Source of the DNA: Budorcas taxicolor
Lineage: Eukaryota; Chordata; Mammalia; Artiodactyla; Bovidae
NCBI RefSeq assembly: GCF_023091745.1
Contig: NC_068910.1
Coordinates: forward strand, 184,009,170 to 184,073,169
Reading direction: 5' to 3'
Length of the DNA: 64,000 nt
Part shown: piece by piece, positions 42,927 through 55,680 of the stretch
Position numbering within the stretch: the first letter of the stretch is position 1
Layout: every line of letters begins with the position of its first letter
Program-made: the position numbers and the translations under genes
Notes under the pieces: model-generated
What the model saw: only the letters and a program-made list of their open reading frames with translations
Told to the model about the DNA's origin: nothing
Database searches by the model: none

Positions 42927-43469
42927 CCTAGTACCATATGGCTATACAAAGCAAATATTCAATAAATTGAAGATATGGATGATGAATACTTTATGCATTT
43001 AGAGAACAGATTTTGAGTGTAAGCTAGAGAGTATTCAGATATGTTAATTGTCTTATCAATATCTTAATAAACTTTTGACAGATGAAAACAAATGTGCTTT
43101 CTTAACTACCTCATTGCATTCAATCTATACCTAATACTTGAACATAATTTCAACATTTTTAATAATAAGAAAGGAAATTAAAAGAAGACATCTTTTAATA
43201 TTTTAATAATATTAAATAATTAAATTATTTAATAGATAAATAGATAACCCCCAATATTGAGGAAAATTCCAAAGTATGATCACTTTATTATACTATTGAT
43301 AGAAAAATGTTTTGATGTAAATTTATTATATAAATTATAAAAATAAAATGCAAAATCTTTAAAATTAAAAAATACTCTCTGACCAGAAAATTCACTTCTA
43401 TGAATATGTCCTGTTTAAAAAATGATTGTTCTCAAGTGCTTAGCTTTCAGGATGTTTATTATAGCAATG
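42927..43469. other. AT-rich sequence, no feature recognised
   Basis: Very AT-rich (about 43180-43380). It may be decayed L1, but this is not demonstrable. Confidence 0.4.
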
Positions 43470-43833
43470 CCAGTAATATAAAATTGGAAAGGAAAAATGA
43501 GAGGCATAAAGATTGAAAGGGAAGAGATGAACCTGTCATTATTTGCTGGTGATATGTTTAGCTGTGTAGATAACCTAAGAGATCAACAGGCAAGTTATTA
43601 GTTCTAATGAGAAAATTGATTAAGCTTGCTGAATACAAGAATAGCTAAAAAAATCGATAGACTTTTTCTACGGCAATAAAAATAATTAGCTAGAAAATAC
43701 AGGAGACAATATTATATCATTTACAAGAGCAAAATAATACAATAGCAAAATGAGTCAAATATTTGTGGGGAAATGATTTAAAGGAATATAAACATATTGT
43801 GACTCACCTTCAGTAAATAAAACATACTACAGT

Positions 43834-44061
43834 CATGTGTGTGTGCGTGCTAATTTCCTACAGTCCCGTCCAACTCTTTGCAATCCTGTGGACTCCTCAA
43901 AGGATCAGGCTTCTCTCTCTGTGGGATTTTCCAGGCATGAGCACTATAGTGGGTTGTCATGCCCTCTTCCAGGGGATCTTCCCAACCTTGGGATGCCACA
44001 TCTCTTGTGTCTCCTGCATTGGCAGGCAGATGCTTTACTACTAGTGCTACCTGGGAAGCCC
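43834..44061 (-). mobile_element. Bov-tA SINE
   Basis: Antisense copy flanked by actacagt at 43826-43833 and 44062-44069, inserted in the old L1. Confidence 0.9.
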
Positions 44062-45037
44062 ACTACAGTTGTAATATGGGCATAATACTGGACACAAGGG
44101 GCCCAAGAATAGAGTATTCAGAAGTAGACCTGTTTATATGGGACTTGATATGTAAATTGAACAATACAAACCAATAAGGAAAGAAAAATTATTTAAAAGT
44201 TGTTGGGAAAACTGGTACACTGCATGGGGTAAAAAGTTTGAATCCCTTTCTTATATCATATGCAAATGTGTATACCATATGGATTAAAGACTTAAATATG
44301 AAAGATGAAAATTAAAAAATTAATAGAAGAATATGTAAAAGAATCCCAGACCCTGAAAGTGAGGAACAGCTTTGCATAGAAGACTGCAAATGTACAAATC
44401 ATAAAGAGAAGAAAATAGTTTATTTAGCTACATCAAATTAGAGGCATATTTCAATGAAAGACACAAACAAAAGTAACAGATGGTTGTAGGCAGAGAAAAG
44501 GTGTTTAGTGTTAAGAACAAGAGGTAAATACCTGAAATGTGCAAAGTGTTGTCTGAAAATCAAGACTGTAAATTCAGTGTAAAAACGGGCAAAGGATATG
44601 AACTGGCAATTCACAGACAGAGGAAACTAAATGCCTAACAAGAATAAGAGGTGTTTCAATTCATCAGTAATCAAAGCATACAGATTACAACAACAACGGT
44701 GAAATACTTCACCCCTATCAAATTGTAGAACTTAGAAAACTGGATAGCATTAAGGATCGTCAGTTACATTGTGAAACAGAGACCTCCCTACACCACTGAC
44801 TCAGCTGTTGTGAAGCACAATCTGGTTAGATTTAGTTATACTCCAACAATCTTTAGTCTATGATTCCATGCATAGGTATTTACTCCAGTGATACTCTGGT
44901 ATAAATCCTTAAAGGGACATGTAGGAATATGTTCAGCCCAGCACTGTTTGTGGAAAAGGGGAATTAGAGTCAGCCCAGGGTATCAGTGAGTCCAGGATAG
45001 ATAAATAAATAGAGACAGATGAAACTCTTAGAATGCA

Positions 45038-45250
45038 TGTCTGCATGCTGTCACTTCAGACATGTCTGACTCTTTGCACATTATGAACTGTAGCCCACCA
45101 GGCTCCTCAGTCCCTGGGATTCTCCAGGCAAGAATACTGGAATGGTTTGTCATGTCCTTTTCCAGGGGATCTTCCTGACCCAGGGATCAAACTCACATCT
45201 ACTGCATTGCAAGCAGATTCTTTACTGACTGGGCCACCATGGAAACCCAT
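45038..45250 (-). mobile_element. Bov-tA SINE
   Basis: Antisense copy (tctgactctttgcacattat ... tttactgactgggccaccat), inserted in the old L1. Flanks tcttagaa/tcttatagaa look like a decayed duplication. Confidence 0.88.
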
Positions 45251-45499
45251 CTTATAGAACACCACACAGTAATTAGAAGCCACAAAGCCATCATACATAG
45301 CTGTAAAAGAATGATGTTAGGGTTGAGAATAGACTTTTTAACACTATGCCATTATGTATATTAATTACTATATATTTCATAAGGATGAAGATATATCTCA
45401 GTATATATATAAAAAATGCATTAGAGTGAGTACAATGGGGAAAAGGGGTTAAAACAGACTTAAGTATAAAATAAAAATAAATAAATATTTTAAAAAAAA

Positions 45500-46300
45500 C
45501 AAAAGAGAAGTTTTGTGGGAACTGGCTGGGCCAATTAACTATGAATGGAGGAATGTGATCAGCTTAAGTTTCTACTTCAGGTGTTGTATAATAAAGAATT
45601 TGGTCATTGCCTCAGGTTCCTAGAAGTTAATCTCTGAACTTTTGATATTTCCCAAGTGACGAGGGTATATATTATGCATGGTGGACAGTTTATGCTGATG
45701 AGATAACTCTGGATGAGGGCTGGCCATGGTAGGAAGATCGACTACATGATTAAATGGTTAGATCTTGAAGCTTTGTGACATGAGTCTGGGATGAGAAGGT
45801 GGCTGCAGATGGAGTTTGACTCCATAACTAACCGTTCAAGTAACCATACCCATGTTATGAAATCCCAATAAAACTCAGGTAAATTTCCCTGGTCAGGATT
45901 ACTTTGTGTTTTGTCACACATGGGTGTGCCTGAGGGCAATGCATCCCCGTGGATGATGGAAACTTCTCATTTGGTGCCTTCCGAGATTTGTCTTTATGCA
46001 TTGTTTCCTTTGGCTGGTTCTGATTTGTATTGTTTTGCTAAAATAAAACTGTAGTACGTGTAGCTCTTTCTTGAGTTCTCTAAGACATTCTGGGAAATTG
46101 TGAAAAGTGGGGGATTGGTTAGTGGGGATTCCCAAATTTGTAGCCAGCTGGTCAAGAGTGGAGAGGCATGGATAACCTTGAACTTGTGGCTCTTTTCAGA
46201 AGTGAGGGCATTCTTGTGGAGGAGTATGCCCTTCACCTGTGACATTTGGCCTAACCCAGGTTGTTGGTGACAGAAGGCATCACAGATGTATACAACAACA
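45500..46300 (+). repeat. Ancient mammalian LTR (family not assigned)
   Basis: The block has an LTR-like build: a poly(A) signal (aaaataaaactgta near 46040), then ttcttgagttctctaagaca, a gggattcccaaatttgtagc segment and gaagtgagggcattcttgtg. These are reminiscent of old ERVL/MaLR LTR ends. I cannot fix the family or the left boundary. Confidence 0.5.
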
Positions 46301-46389
46301 ATGAAACCATCTAAATACTTAAAATAGGTTATCAATGAAATAGAGTATCTTATTTCATTCAGCATTAAGTGATCCGTAATATTACACTT

Positions 46390-47510
46390 TCTTTTCCAGC
46401 TTTATTAAGATAATATTGACATAAAATATGTAAGCTTAAAGTGTACAACATAATGATTTGATGCACACATATTTTGTCAAATGATTACTTTGATAAGGTA
46501 GGTTTATATCTCCATCCCTCCCTTAATTAAAATTTATTTTTTGTGATGATAGATTTTAAGATTTACTGTCTCAATAATTTTCAAATATATAACACAATAT
46601 TGTTAACTACAGTCACCATGCTGTACAATAGATCCCTAAAAATTTATTTATCTTATAGCTAGATGTTTGTGCCCTTTAATCAGTATCTCCCCATTTTCCC
46701 TACCCCAGCCCCTGGCAACCACTATTCTACTCTTTTTTTTTTTTTTTTAATTTGGCTTTTTGAAATTCCACTTGTAAGTGATGTTATACAGTATTGTCCT
46801 TCTCTGTTTTACCTGTTTTACTTAGCATAATGCCTTCAAGATCCATCCATGTTATTGCAAAAGGCAGGCTTTCTTTTTATTGCTGAATGGCATTCTATTG
46901 TTTTGAGGGAATATGTTTTGACATTCTACACTTTCTTTATCCATGCATCTGTTGGTGGATCCTTAGGTTGTTTCTATGTCTTGACTATTGTGAATAATGC
47001 TGCAATGAACATGGGTTTACAGTTATTTCTTCAAGATAGTGATTTCATTTCTTTTAAATATCCTAACCCAGAAGTAGGATTGCTGGGACATATGGTAATT
47101 TTAAGTTTTTTGAGGAACCTCCATGATGTTTTCCATGGTTGTTGCACAAATTTACATTCCTACCAACAGTGTACAAGTACTCCATTTTCTTCATATTTTC
47201 ACCAGTGTGTGTTATCTCATCCCTTTGATAATAACCATTCTGAGAGTTTTAAAGTAGTATCTCATTGTGATTTTGATTTGCATTTCCCTGATGATTAGTG
47301 ACTTGAAGGATCTTTTCATGTGACTCTTGGCCATACATGTGTCTTCTCTGGAAAAAATGTCTATTCAAATCTTTGTCCATTTTTAATCATATTATTTTTT
47401 GCTATTGATTTGTATGAGTTCCTTATATATTTTGGATATTAACTCCTGATCTGGTGGCTTGCAAATATTTTATTCCTTTTGTAGGTTGCCTTTCTAGACA
47501 GAAAAATACC
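46390..47510 (-). repeat. Old LINE-1 3' part, antisense
   Basis: Antisense L1 3' UTR (ccagctttattaagataata, ataacacaatattgttaact) is followed by the ORF2 C-terminal region (cttagcataatgccttcaag, ttattgctgaatggcattct, ggaacctccatgatgttttc). The + strand frame 46849-47298 is the reverse shadow of that coding region. Inactive. Confidence 0.8.
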
Positions 47511-48344
47511 TTAAAACACCATTGTAAATATACTAAATGACAAAAAGAGAATGAAATATTGCTGTTAGCTCTGTTTTGTTAAAAAATATACATGTATCTT
47601 TTGTGACAGGTTATGAAATTATTTTTCCTTTATATTTTTGCTACTTTCTAATTTTACTTCATTAAACCTATAGAATTTTCTAAGAATAAAATTCAATTCT
47701 CTGAATTTTTACAATTACATTATTACAAGAAAATCCACATTATTTTATAATTTTATAACATGTTTCTTTTCCCAGAAGTTGACTGTGGCTAAGGTGAATA
47801 CTAGCAAGGTCCTTTGATGAACTCTAAGCTCCTCTGAAACAGCTGTTGGCTGGTTGCAGCTCAGCTTCGGACCCTTGCTTGCTTGTCTGCTATCAAGCAT
47901 CCTGGACTTGTGATGTGGTCCTCAGCATTTGAACTTTAATCTTACTGTCTCAGCAGAGACTTGGCTCTCAGCTCTCAGACCTTCTGCTTAAGGTGTACTC
48001 TGGCAGAGTGAGTGATTGTATCTTTCAGGTGGTATGAGAGACAAGAGTCCTTGGAAAAAGTTCAGTCTATCCAAGTCCCCCAATCAAGGTCTATAAGGAA
48101 AAATTTGAGCCCCAAAAGTCTATAGAAATGGGCTACTGTTTAACTCAGTGTAAAAAGAATGGTCAGGGATATGGAAATTTAGGCCTGAATACACCTTGTA
48201 ACATCATATCAAGTGATGTGGATCCATCTGGGGAAGATTGGGGTCTCTGTGAAAGCTTGTTTGTTCTACTATTGATATACTATTCCCATTTAGATAATAT
48301 TGCTCTATAGAAATTAGAAAAACAACTAATACAGAAGTAACAAA
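47511..48344. other. Unassigned sequence
   Basis: About 800 bp without recognised repeats. 47780-48110 is GC-richer than its flanks (gctcagcttcggacccttgc). I see no splice-flanked exon or convincing frame. The open stretch at 48128-48310 (60 codons) has no known motif. Confidence 0.4.
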
Positions 48345-48459
48345 AACACTAACCTGAAAAGATACCTGCACCCCAGTGTTCATAGCAGCACTATTTACAT
48401 TAGCCAAGATATGGAATTAACCTGTGTCCATCAACAGATGAAAGAATAAAAAAGATGTT

Positions 48460-48530
48460 ATATATATATATATCACTTTATCCACCTCGGTTTTATATAT
48501 ACATATATATACATACATACATATACATAT
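48460..48530 (+). repeat. TA/TACA-rich microsatellite
   Basis: tatatatatatatatcactt followed by repeated tatatacata units. Confidence 0.85.
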
Positions 48531-48552
48531 GGGGCTTAAAGAACCTTAAAGA

Positions 48553-48770
48553 TTTGGACGTGACTGAGCGACTGCCAATGCAGGAGACATAAGAGATGCA
48601 CGTTTAATCCCTGGGTCGGGAAGATCCCCTGAAGAAGGAAATGGCACCCCACTCCAGTATTCTTGCCTGGAAAATCCCATGGACAGAGGAGCCTGGCAGG
48701 CTACAGTCCATGCGGTCACACACAGTTGGATGACTGAAGCAACTTAGCACAGCATAGGACAGCACATATG
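48553..48770 (+). mobile_element. Bov-tA-like SINE, rearranged
   Basis: A piece of SINE 3' end (ggacgtgactgagcgact) is joined directly to a SINE body (ccaatgcaggagacataaga ... ggctacagtccatgcggtca). This indicates two SINE fragments or an internal rearrangement. Confidence 0.82.
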
Positions 48771-49402
48771 TATACATACACATACATTGGAGTACTATGC
48801 AGCCATAAGAAGAATGAAATCTTGCCATTTGTAGCAACAAGAATAGACTTCAAGGATATTCTGCTAGGTGAAAAAAGTCAGAAAGAGAAAGGCAAATACT
48901 GTATGATATCACTTATATGTGGAATCCAACAGTAAAAGAAACTAGTGAATATACCAAAAAGGAAACAGACTCACAGACATAGAGAACAAACTAGTTGTTA
49001 CTAATGGGTAGAGGGGAGGGAAGAGGGGCCACATTGGGGTGAGATTGAGAGTTACTTACTACTTTGTATAAAATAAGCTACAAGCATATACTGTACAACT
49101 CAAGGAATATAGCCAATACTTTTATAATAATTATAAATGGAGTATAACCTTAAAAATTATGAATCACTATATTATACACCTGCAACTTAGATAATATGGT
49201 ATATCAACTGTACTTAAAAGAAAAGCAAGCTAAAATATAAGACATCAGATACAGAATCATTTTTCCCTTCCACATTTTTTACCTTAAACATGAATTTGTC
49301 TCCTAAAGAGTCCTCTTCACACATAACTATGTATAGGCTAATTATAACTCAGATTTTATGAATATTTTTGTTCCCTCATACACTAAGAACTTTCATAATG
49401 TG

Positions 49403-49740
49403 TTTGCTCAGTCACTCATGCATGCATAAGTTGCTTCAGCCATGTCCGACTCTGTGCGACCCCATGGACAGCAGCCCATCAGGCTCCTCTGTCCACAGGA
49501 TTCTCTAGGCAAGAGTACTGGAGTGGGTTGCCATTTCCTTCTCCAGCTCAGTTGCTCAGTCACGTCCAAATCTTTGCAACCCTGTGGACTCTGTCCATGG
49601 AGTTTTCCAGGTAAGAATATGGGAGTAGGTTGCTATTTCTTCTTCCAGGGGATATTCCCAACTCAGGGATCAAACCCGCATCTCCTGCATCTCCTGCATT
49701 GGCAAGAGGACTTTTTTTTTTCACCACTGCACAACCTTTC
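49403..49740 (-). mobile_element. Bov-tA SINE pair/dimer
   Basis: Two antisense SINE units lie in tandem: one starting near cataagttgcttcagccatg (49427) and ending at ccatttccttctccag, and a second from ctcagttgctcagtcacgtc to the tRNA-like end near 49735. A T run (49711-49720) interrupts the second. Confidence 0.85.
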
Positions 49741-49961
49741 CTACAGTATTTCAAATGATGATAGTTTATGGTCTCTAAAGTATAAGGTTTAAAGTATTAA
49801 TCTTCAGGTCATTTTTTTTTGAATAGTAATATTAAAAGGATCTCATGGAATGCCTATATGTAGTTCTACATTATTTAATTTAAAAGGACAAATATATGCA
49901 CCTCATTTTCTTATCTCTAGGAAATCACTTTCTAAAGAAATATGTGAGAATACAGAGGCTA

Positions 49962-50412
49962 TTCAAGGTTATGGTTTTTCCAGCTGTCATGCATGGATGT
50001 GAGAGTTGGATCATAAGAAGAAGGCTGAGCATCAAAGAATTGATGCTTTTGAACTCTGGTGTTGGAGAAGGCTCTTGAGAGCCCCTTGGACTGTAAGGAG
50101 GTCAAACCAGTCAATCCTAAAGGAAATCAGCCCTGAACATTCATTGGAAGGACTGATGCTGAAGGTGAAGCTTCAATACTTTGGCCACCTGATGGGAAGA
50201 ACTGACTCTTTGGAAAAGACCCTGATGCTGGGAAAGATTGAAGACAGGAGGAGTAGGGGACGACAGAGGATGAGATGGTTGGATAACATCACTGACTCAA
50301 TGGACATGAGTTTGGGCAAACTCTGGGAGATGGTGAGAGACAGAACAGCCTGGTGTGCTGCAGTCCATGGGGTTGCAAAGAGCTGAACATGACTGAGCAA
50401 CTGAACAACAAT
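49962..50412 (+). mobile_element. BovB LINE 3' fragment
   Basis: Sense, 5'-truncated at ggttatggtttttccagctg, ending gagcaactgaacaacaatag. The frame 50006-50386 (126 codons) is the BovB C-terminal region: HQRIDAFELWCWRRLLRAPW, then LQYFGHLMGRTDSLEKTLML. Confidence 0.9.
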
Positions 50413-51442
50413 AGTAGTCTAGAGGAGTGAGCTTGTGCTGTAACTGGAAATTTTAGACTGCATTTCTGGCTCTTGTTTTAACAGAGTGAAGATAGAGCAC
50501 AATATTTTTAATAAGAAAATGATGTAGGCAAAATTATTTCCTCTGAATTCTTCCCTTTGTTAGCTATTAAACTAGTAATGATAATGAGTGCTTTGCGAGG
50601 TTCTGTGGGAAGTCACTAGGAAGAAAGTCTCATTGCCCACCCAGAAGGGGATAATGGTCATTTTTATTTTAATGGCTTACATGCTGCCCGAGACAAATAG
50701 CTCCCCTTATGTCCCCAAGGGTGAACTGATTTAGTCTGAATACATGGGGACCCAGGAACTCTTTTTAATGAGAGACTTTTTTCCTTCTATGTTTTCTTTT
50801 TATGCACCACTCCCCCATCCCTAGCCAGATACATTTTCTTTCCTATTCAGTTCATTCTGCTTCAGGAAGGTATGTATGGAGAAAGAGAAAGGAGCCTCGA
50901 AGGAGACAAAGGTTCTCATAAGAAAGTGTACAAAGCTGTACTCTAATTTTTATATTGCTAAATCAGTATTTGGCCAATATCAGTAACTCAATACTGTAGC
51001 TATATAAAATTTTTCTTGATATGGTTCATCATTCTTTAAAACCACCAAAACCCTTAATTCACTGACTCAACAGCCTTTTCACTGTCACTTGACCCTTTAT
51101 GAACCTTAGATTCTGAATTTTCTTGCATGGACTCCCTTGCTAGTTTCTGCCAAACAGTATCTGACCAGCAAAATCCTAACTCTAGTTAAATACAGTTATT
51201 ACTCTTGTACCTATAGAACTGAGTGTTGCTGGAGAAAAACATGTAGAGACTTACATTAAATTTGTGACCACTAGCCTCAAGTGAGACCTTGCTGCCCAAC
51301 AGATAATCCTATTAGACGTTTCTGTAAACAGCTCATTTTCCATTTTCCCTTAAATAATAATTTCACATATTTCCTTTTTCTTAAAATTTTCAATGCTTTC
51401 TACTCCTCTACAATATCAGAAAATTACATATCTTTTTAGACT
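50413..51442. other. Intergenic, no feature recognised
   Basis: About 1 kb with moderate GC and no recognised repeats or coding content. Confidence 0.5.
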
Positions 51443-51985
51443 GTTCAGTTCAGTTCAGTCTCTCAGTCGTGTCTGACTCTGCAACCCCATGAACCGCAGC
51501 ATGCCAGGTCTCCCTGTCCATCACCAATCCCTGGAGTCCACCCAAACCCATGTCCATTGTGTCAGTGATGCCATCCAACCACCTCATCTTCTGTTGTCCC
51601 CTTCTCCTCCTTCCCTCAATCTTTCCCAGCATTAAGGTCTTCTCAAATGAGTCAGATTTTCTCATCAGGTGGCCAAAGTATTGGAGTTTCAGCTTCAACA
51701 TCAGGCCCTCCAATGAACACCCAGGGCTGATCTCCTTTAGAATGGACTGGTTGGATCTCCTTGCAGTCCAAGGGACTCTCAAGAGTCTTCTCCAACACCA
51801 CAGTTCAAAAGCATCAATTCTTCGGCGCTCAGCTTTCTTTATTGTCAACTCTCACATCCATACATGAGTACTCAAAACATCATAGCCTTGACGAGTTGGA
51901 CTTTTGTTGGCAAAGTGATGTCTCTGCTTTTTAATATGCTGTCTATGTTGGTGATAAATTTCCTTCCAAGGAGCAAGACTGAGAA
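51443..51985 (-). mobile_element. BovB LINE 3' fragment
   Basis: Antisense, from gttcagttcagttcagtctc to ccttccaaggagcaagactg. The reverse-strand frame 51848-51450 (132 codons) is the BovB C-terminus. Confidence 0.9.
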
Positions 51986-52111
51986 AATATTAATAGAAGC
52001 AATCAAGAATATCCATCTGCTGCCATCATTCTGTTTGCCAAATATCCAGTATCCCCACCAAGAATACCTTCTTTTTTGTTATATGTGTGAACTACTTGTG
52101 TTCTTGAAAGT

Positions 52112-52322
52112 GAAATTGTGTTAGTCACTCAGTTTTGTCTGAATCTTTGTGACCCCATGGACTATAGCCTATCAGGCTCCTCTGTCCATGGAAGTCTCAG
52201 GCAAGAAAACTGGAGTGGGTAGCCATTCCCTTCTCTAGGGGATCTTCCTGACCCAGGGATCAAACTTGGGTCTTCTCTATTGTAGGCAGATTCTTTACCA
52301 TCTGAGCCACCAGAGAAGCCCT
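52112..52322 (-). mobile_element. Bov-tA SINE
   Basis: Antisense copy (gttagtcactcagttttgtc ... gagccaccagagaagccctg). Confidence 0.9.
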
Positions 52323-52551
52323 GGTACTCAAAGCACTCAAAGATTTCATATCTGCATTGTTCTTCTCTCCTAAGTTATCAATTTTACATCACCACAGGAT
52401 AATTTCCCTCAGCTGGCAAACATGTGGCACTCTCTGCCCTTGAACTCACATCTCTTTCTAGTCATTGCCTCATTTCTTTGCCCCCTCCATTTATTGAAAA
52501 ATCTTCTTGAAAAGATTGTCCAAATTCTATATTCTAAACCTTCCATTTGGT

Positions 52552-52775
52552 CTTCCCTGGTGACTCAGATGGTAAAGAATCTGCCTGAAATGCAGGAGAC
52601 CAGGGTTTGATCCCTGGGTCAGGAAGATCCCCTGGAGAAGGGAATGGCAATCCTAGTATTGCCAAAGGAATAGCAACTCTAGTATTCTTGCCTGGAGAAT
52701 GCCATGGACAGAAGAGCCAGGCGGGCTACAGTCCATGGGGTTACAAAGAGTTGGACATGACTGAGCCACTAAGGC
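52552..52775 (+). mobile_element. Bov-tA SINE with short internal duplication
   Basis: Sense copy (ttccctggtgactcagatgg ... ttggacatgactgagccact). A ~30-bp block is duplicated imperfectly inside: ggcaatcctagtattgcc, then tagcaactctagtattcttg. Confidence 0.88.
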
Positions 52776-53180
52776 CAAACCTTCTATTCACTCTTAAAAA
52801 CTTATTTTAGTGTGACATAAGCACTTAGGCAAAACACTACAGAAAACACATTGTAGATGAATAATGTATGGGAACACTTACAAGGGGACCACTCCTATAA
52901 TCATCACTAAAGATAAGAAATAGAGCACAGTCAGCATCCCAGTAACCTCCACATATCCTTTCCAAGCCACATTCCTTTTCCTCTTCCCAAGAGGGAACCA
53001 CTAACTTGACTTTTATGGTAGTCATTTTCTTGTTTTTATTTAAAGTTTTATAGTTTGACTGCCAATGTAGACGTCCATAAATATTTAATAGTATTATTTT
53101 GTTCTACTTAATTCTGAACATTCAGTACATGAAATTGTGTAGTAGGTAACTCTGTGTCTTGTTTTGTTTTTTTTTTTTGC
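52776..53180. other. No feature recognised
   Basis: Intergenic. 52990-53150 (ttttatggtagtcattttct, tttaaagttttatagtttga) has the look of an old repeat, unassigned. Confidence 0.4.
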
Positions 53181-53530
53181 GTAGTTCAGTTCAGTCTCTC
53201 AATCATGTCTGACTCTTTGCGACCCCATGGTAGCTTGCCAGGCTTCCCTGCCCATCAACATCTCCTGGAGCTTACTCAAACTCATGTCCATAGAGTCAGT
53301 GATGCTATCCAACCATCTCATCCTTTGTCATCCTCTTCTCTTCCCACCTTCAATCTTTCTCAGCCTCAGGGGCTTTTCCAGTGAGTCAGTTCTTCCCATC
53401 TGGTGGCCAAAGTATTGGAGGTTCAGCTTCAGCATCAGTCCTTCCAGTGAATATTCAGGACTGATTTCCTTTGGGAGGGACTGGCTGGATTTCCTTGCAG
53501 TCCAAAGGACTCTCAAGAGTCTTCTCCAAC
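53181..53530 (-). mobile_element. BovB LINE 3' fragment
   Basis: Antisense 350-bp copy beginning gtagttcagttcagtctctc. It is flanked by T-run duplications (tttttttttttgc near 53168 and 53531), compatible with a target duplication. Confidence 0.88.
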
Positions 53531-53689
53531 TTTTTTTTTTTGCTCAGTATTAGGTTTATAAGGTGCCTCTATATTCTTGTTTTTACCTTTAGCTTGCTCA
53601 TTTGTAATACTGAAATATCTTACAGTATGACTATACTCCACTTTATTCATTCTATTATTTATATTTCTGTGATTGACTGTCTCTCTTTA

Positions 53690-55680
53690 TGCCACTGCAT
53701 CGGTCTGCCTTTAATCTTCATTATGGCCCCAAACCACTCTGTTCAAGGTCTTTAGGTTACAAAACACCAGTGGTCAATTCCCATCCTAATTTTACTGGAT
53801 CTTCCTGGCATCATTTGACATCAACCTTCTTGAAACAGTTTCTTTTCCTGGGATATCACTCCATCAAATTTTCTCTGCCCTTGTGGCTGTTCCTTAGCAG
53901 TGCCCTTTGCTGACTCCTCCTTATAGACTGAATCTTTCAGTGTTGAAGTGCTTCACATAACAGTTCTTGGACACTTTTTTCTTCTATTTATACTCATGCT
54001 TAGGTAATCTCATGCAATATGCCTTCAGGTTTCATCTATATGATCTCTTCCAAGTTTATTTCTCCAACCTGTGCTTCTCACCTGAATATCTGACTCTGCC
54101 TATTGAACGATTCTACTACAGAAATTTAAATGCCTGACATTAAACTCTTATTCCCCTACACCATCCCTGCCCCCCCAATCCTGTTCCACTGTCATACTTT
54201 CTCAATTCATAAAAAATGATACTGCTGCTGCTGCTGCTGCTAAGTCGCTTTAGTCGTGTCTGACTGTGTGACCTCATAGACGGCAGCCCACCAGGATCCC
54301 CCGTCCCTGGGATTCTCCAGGCAAGAACACTTGAGTGGGTTGCCATTTCTTTCTCCAATGCGTGAAAGTGAAAAGTGAAAGTGAAGCTGCTCAGTCGTGT
54401 CCAACTCTTCGGGACCCCGTGGACTGCAGCCTACCAGGCTCCTCCGTCCATGGGATTTTCCAGGCAAGAGTACTGGAGAGGGTTGCCATTGCCTTATCTG
54501 AAAAAATGATACTATATTCTTTTAAATGCTAAGACAGTAACTGTGATGTCATCCTTGATTTTTTCTCATACTTATGTTTTAAGTATAATTTTCCAATGTA
54601 AAATGCACAAAGGTCATGCAAATATAAAATGAATATGTGTCAAAGGCATGATGGAACCAGTAATATGTATTTATAAGCACACTAAGAAACACTAAGAAGA
54701 GGTTCCTGGGTTATACATAAAACAGATTAATATCCCACAGAAAAATAAATTATAATGTTTGGGAGTACCTTTTCCACTAGATAGGAATTATTCGCATCTC
54801 CACTGGACAAAAATTTATAAGTTAACTTGTAACTTCAGTGAGCCTGAAGCCTTTAATGCAAACAAAGTAGATACACCTAGGTAACATAGTTAGGCCTTTG
54901 CCTCCATAGGACATCAAACTTATACCCCATCCACTTTTTGCCTTGTTTCCAAGCTTTGAACATTTTTTTTAATACCTGACAAACAATCCATCAATAAATT
55001 CTGTTGGCTCTTGCATAAAACTACTTTTAGGATTCAATTATCACTTTTTTAGCTACAATTCTGAATAAGGTCCTCATCATTTCTTGCCTGGATTTTTGCA
55101 ATTGCTCCTTAGTTTGTTTCTTTACTTCCTCCCCTGCTTTTTTCATTTTTCTCTGCCACGTCAAAGACAGAGCAATCCTGATTTGTTCAAAAATGCACCA
55201 ATGACATCCCATCTCACTGATGGGAAAATTCCAAGTTTTTACCTTGGTCTACAAGACATTATGTTCTTTTTCTGGCTAAGTGGCTGGTCTTCTCTCTTCC
55301 ATTTCACCTTAGCCTCCTTACTCACTCTCTGGCAGGTAGCTATCCTGCCTTAGGGATGTTCTTACTTTGAAAGTTCTTATTCCTTGTATTCCTCCCTCTG
55401 TGCTACTTCCTCCTTCACTTTATTCAGGTTTCTCCCAAATGTTATAAAATCTTTTTCTTATTCTCTGTTTAATTCACTCCCACTCCTTGATTTATTTTTT
55501 CTTCACAGCACTTATTATCACTAACATATTCTAAATTATATTTGGTGCTAGTTTCTCCCTCCTAGAATGTAAATTCCATGGGAGCAGCCACTTTGTTTTG
55601 TTAACTGTTGTAAACCCAATACATGGTAGATCTTAGTCAATATCTGTTGAATCAATGAATAAATAAATGTATGAATTTTC
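53690..55680 (+). repeat. LINE-2 (L2) remnant, coding part to 3' end
   Basis: L2 text in order: catcatttgacatcaacctt (53810), ctgaatatctgactctgcct (54082), gtgatgtcatccttgatttt (54543), caatccatcaataaattctg (54985), cctcatcatttcttgcctgg (55071), and the 3' end agaatgtaaattccatggga with ctgttgaatcaatgaataaa (55565-55665). A Bov-A2 and other sequence interrupt it. No coding potential remains. Confidence 0.75.
54211..54513 (-). mobile_element. Bov-A2 SINE with 13-bp target duplication and (AGC)n tail
   Basis: Two Bov-A units in antisense lie between perfect copies of aaaaaatgatact (54211-54223 and 54501-54513). The + strand start is a (CTG)n run, the usual AGC tail of this family. The linker gtgaaaagtgaaagtgaag separates the units. 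Perfect duplications indicate a recent insertion into L2. Confidence 0.95.

Larger units (their letters stand above)
43470..45490 (+). repeat. Old LINE-1 ORF2 remnant, interrupted by two SINEs
   Basis: Sense fragments in L1 ORF2 order: gaggcataaagattgaaagg near 43501, ggaaaactggtacactgcat near 44206, tataccatatggattaaaga near 44272, aaaacgggcaaaggatatga near 44582, and ataggtatttactccagtga near 44873, with an A-rich end near 45490. No open frame remains. It is much older than the L1 at 19254-33540. Confidence 0.75.
48345..49225 (+). repeat. Old LINE-1 3' end, sense, with SINE and microsatellite
   Basis: ORF2 end (gatacctgcaccccagtgtt, cagcactatttacattagcc), then the 3' UTR (gatatcacttatatgtggaa, tacaccatttc-type decay, gaatcactatattatacacc). 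It is interrupted by (TA)n/(ATAC)n at 48460-48530, a SINE at about 48553-48770 and further TA-rich repeats. The 3'-UTR part is the same family as the fragment at 18430-18583. Confidence 0.8.

Noticed and set aside
46849..47298. 149-codon plus-strand frame
   Set aside because: Reverse shadow of an old L1 ORF2 C-terminus.
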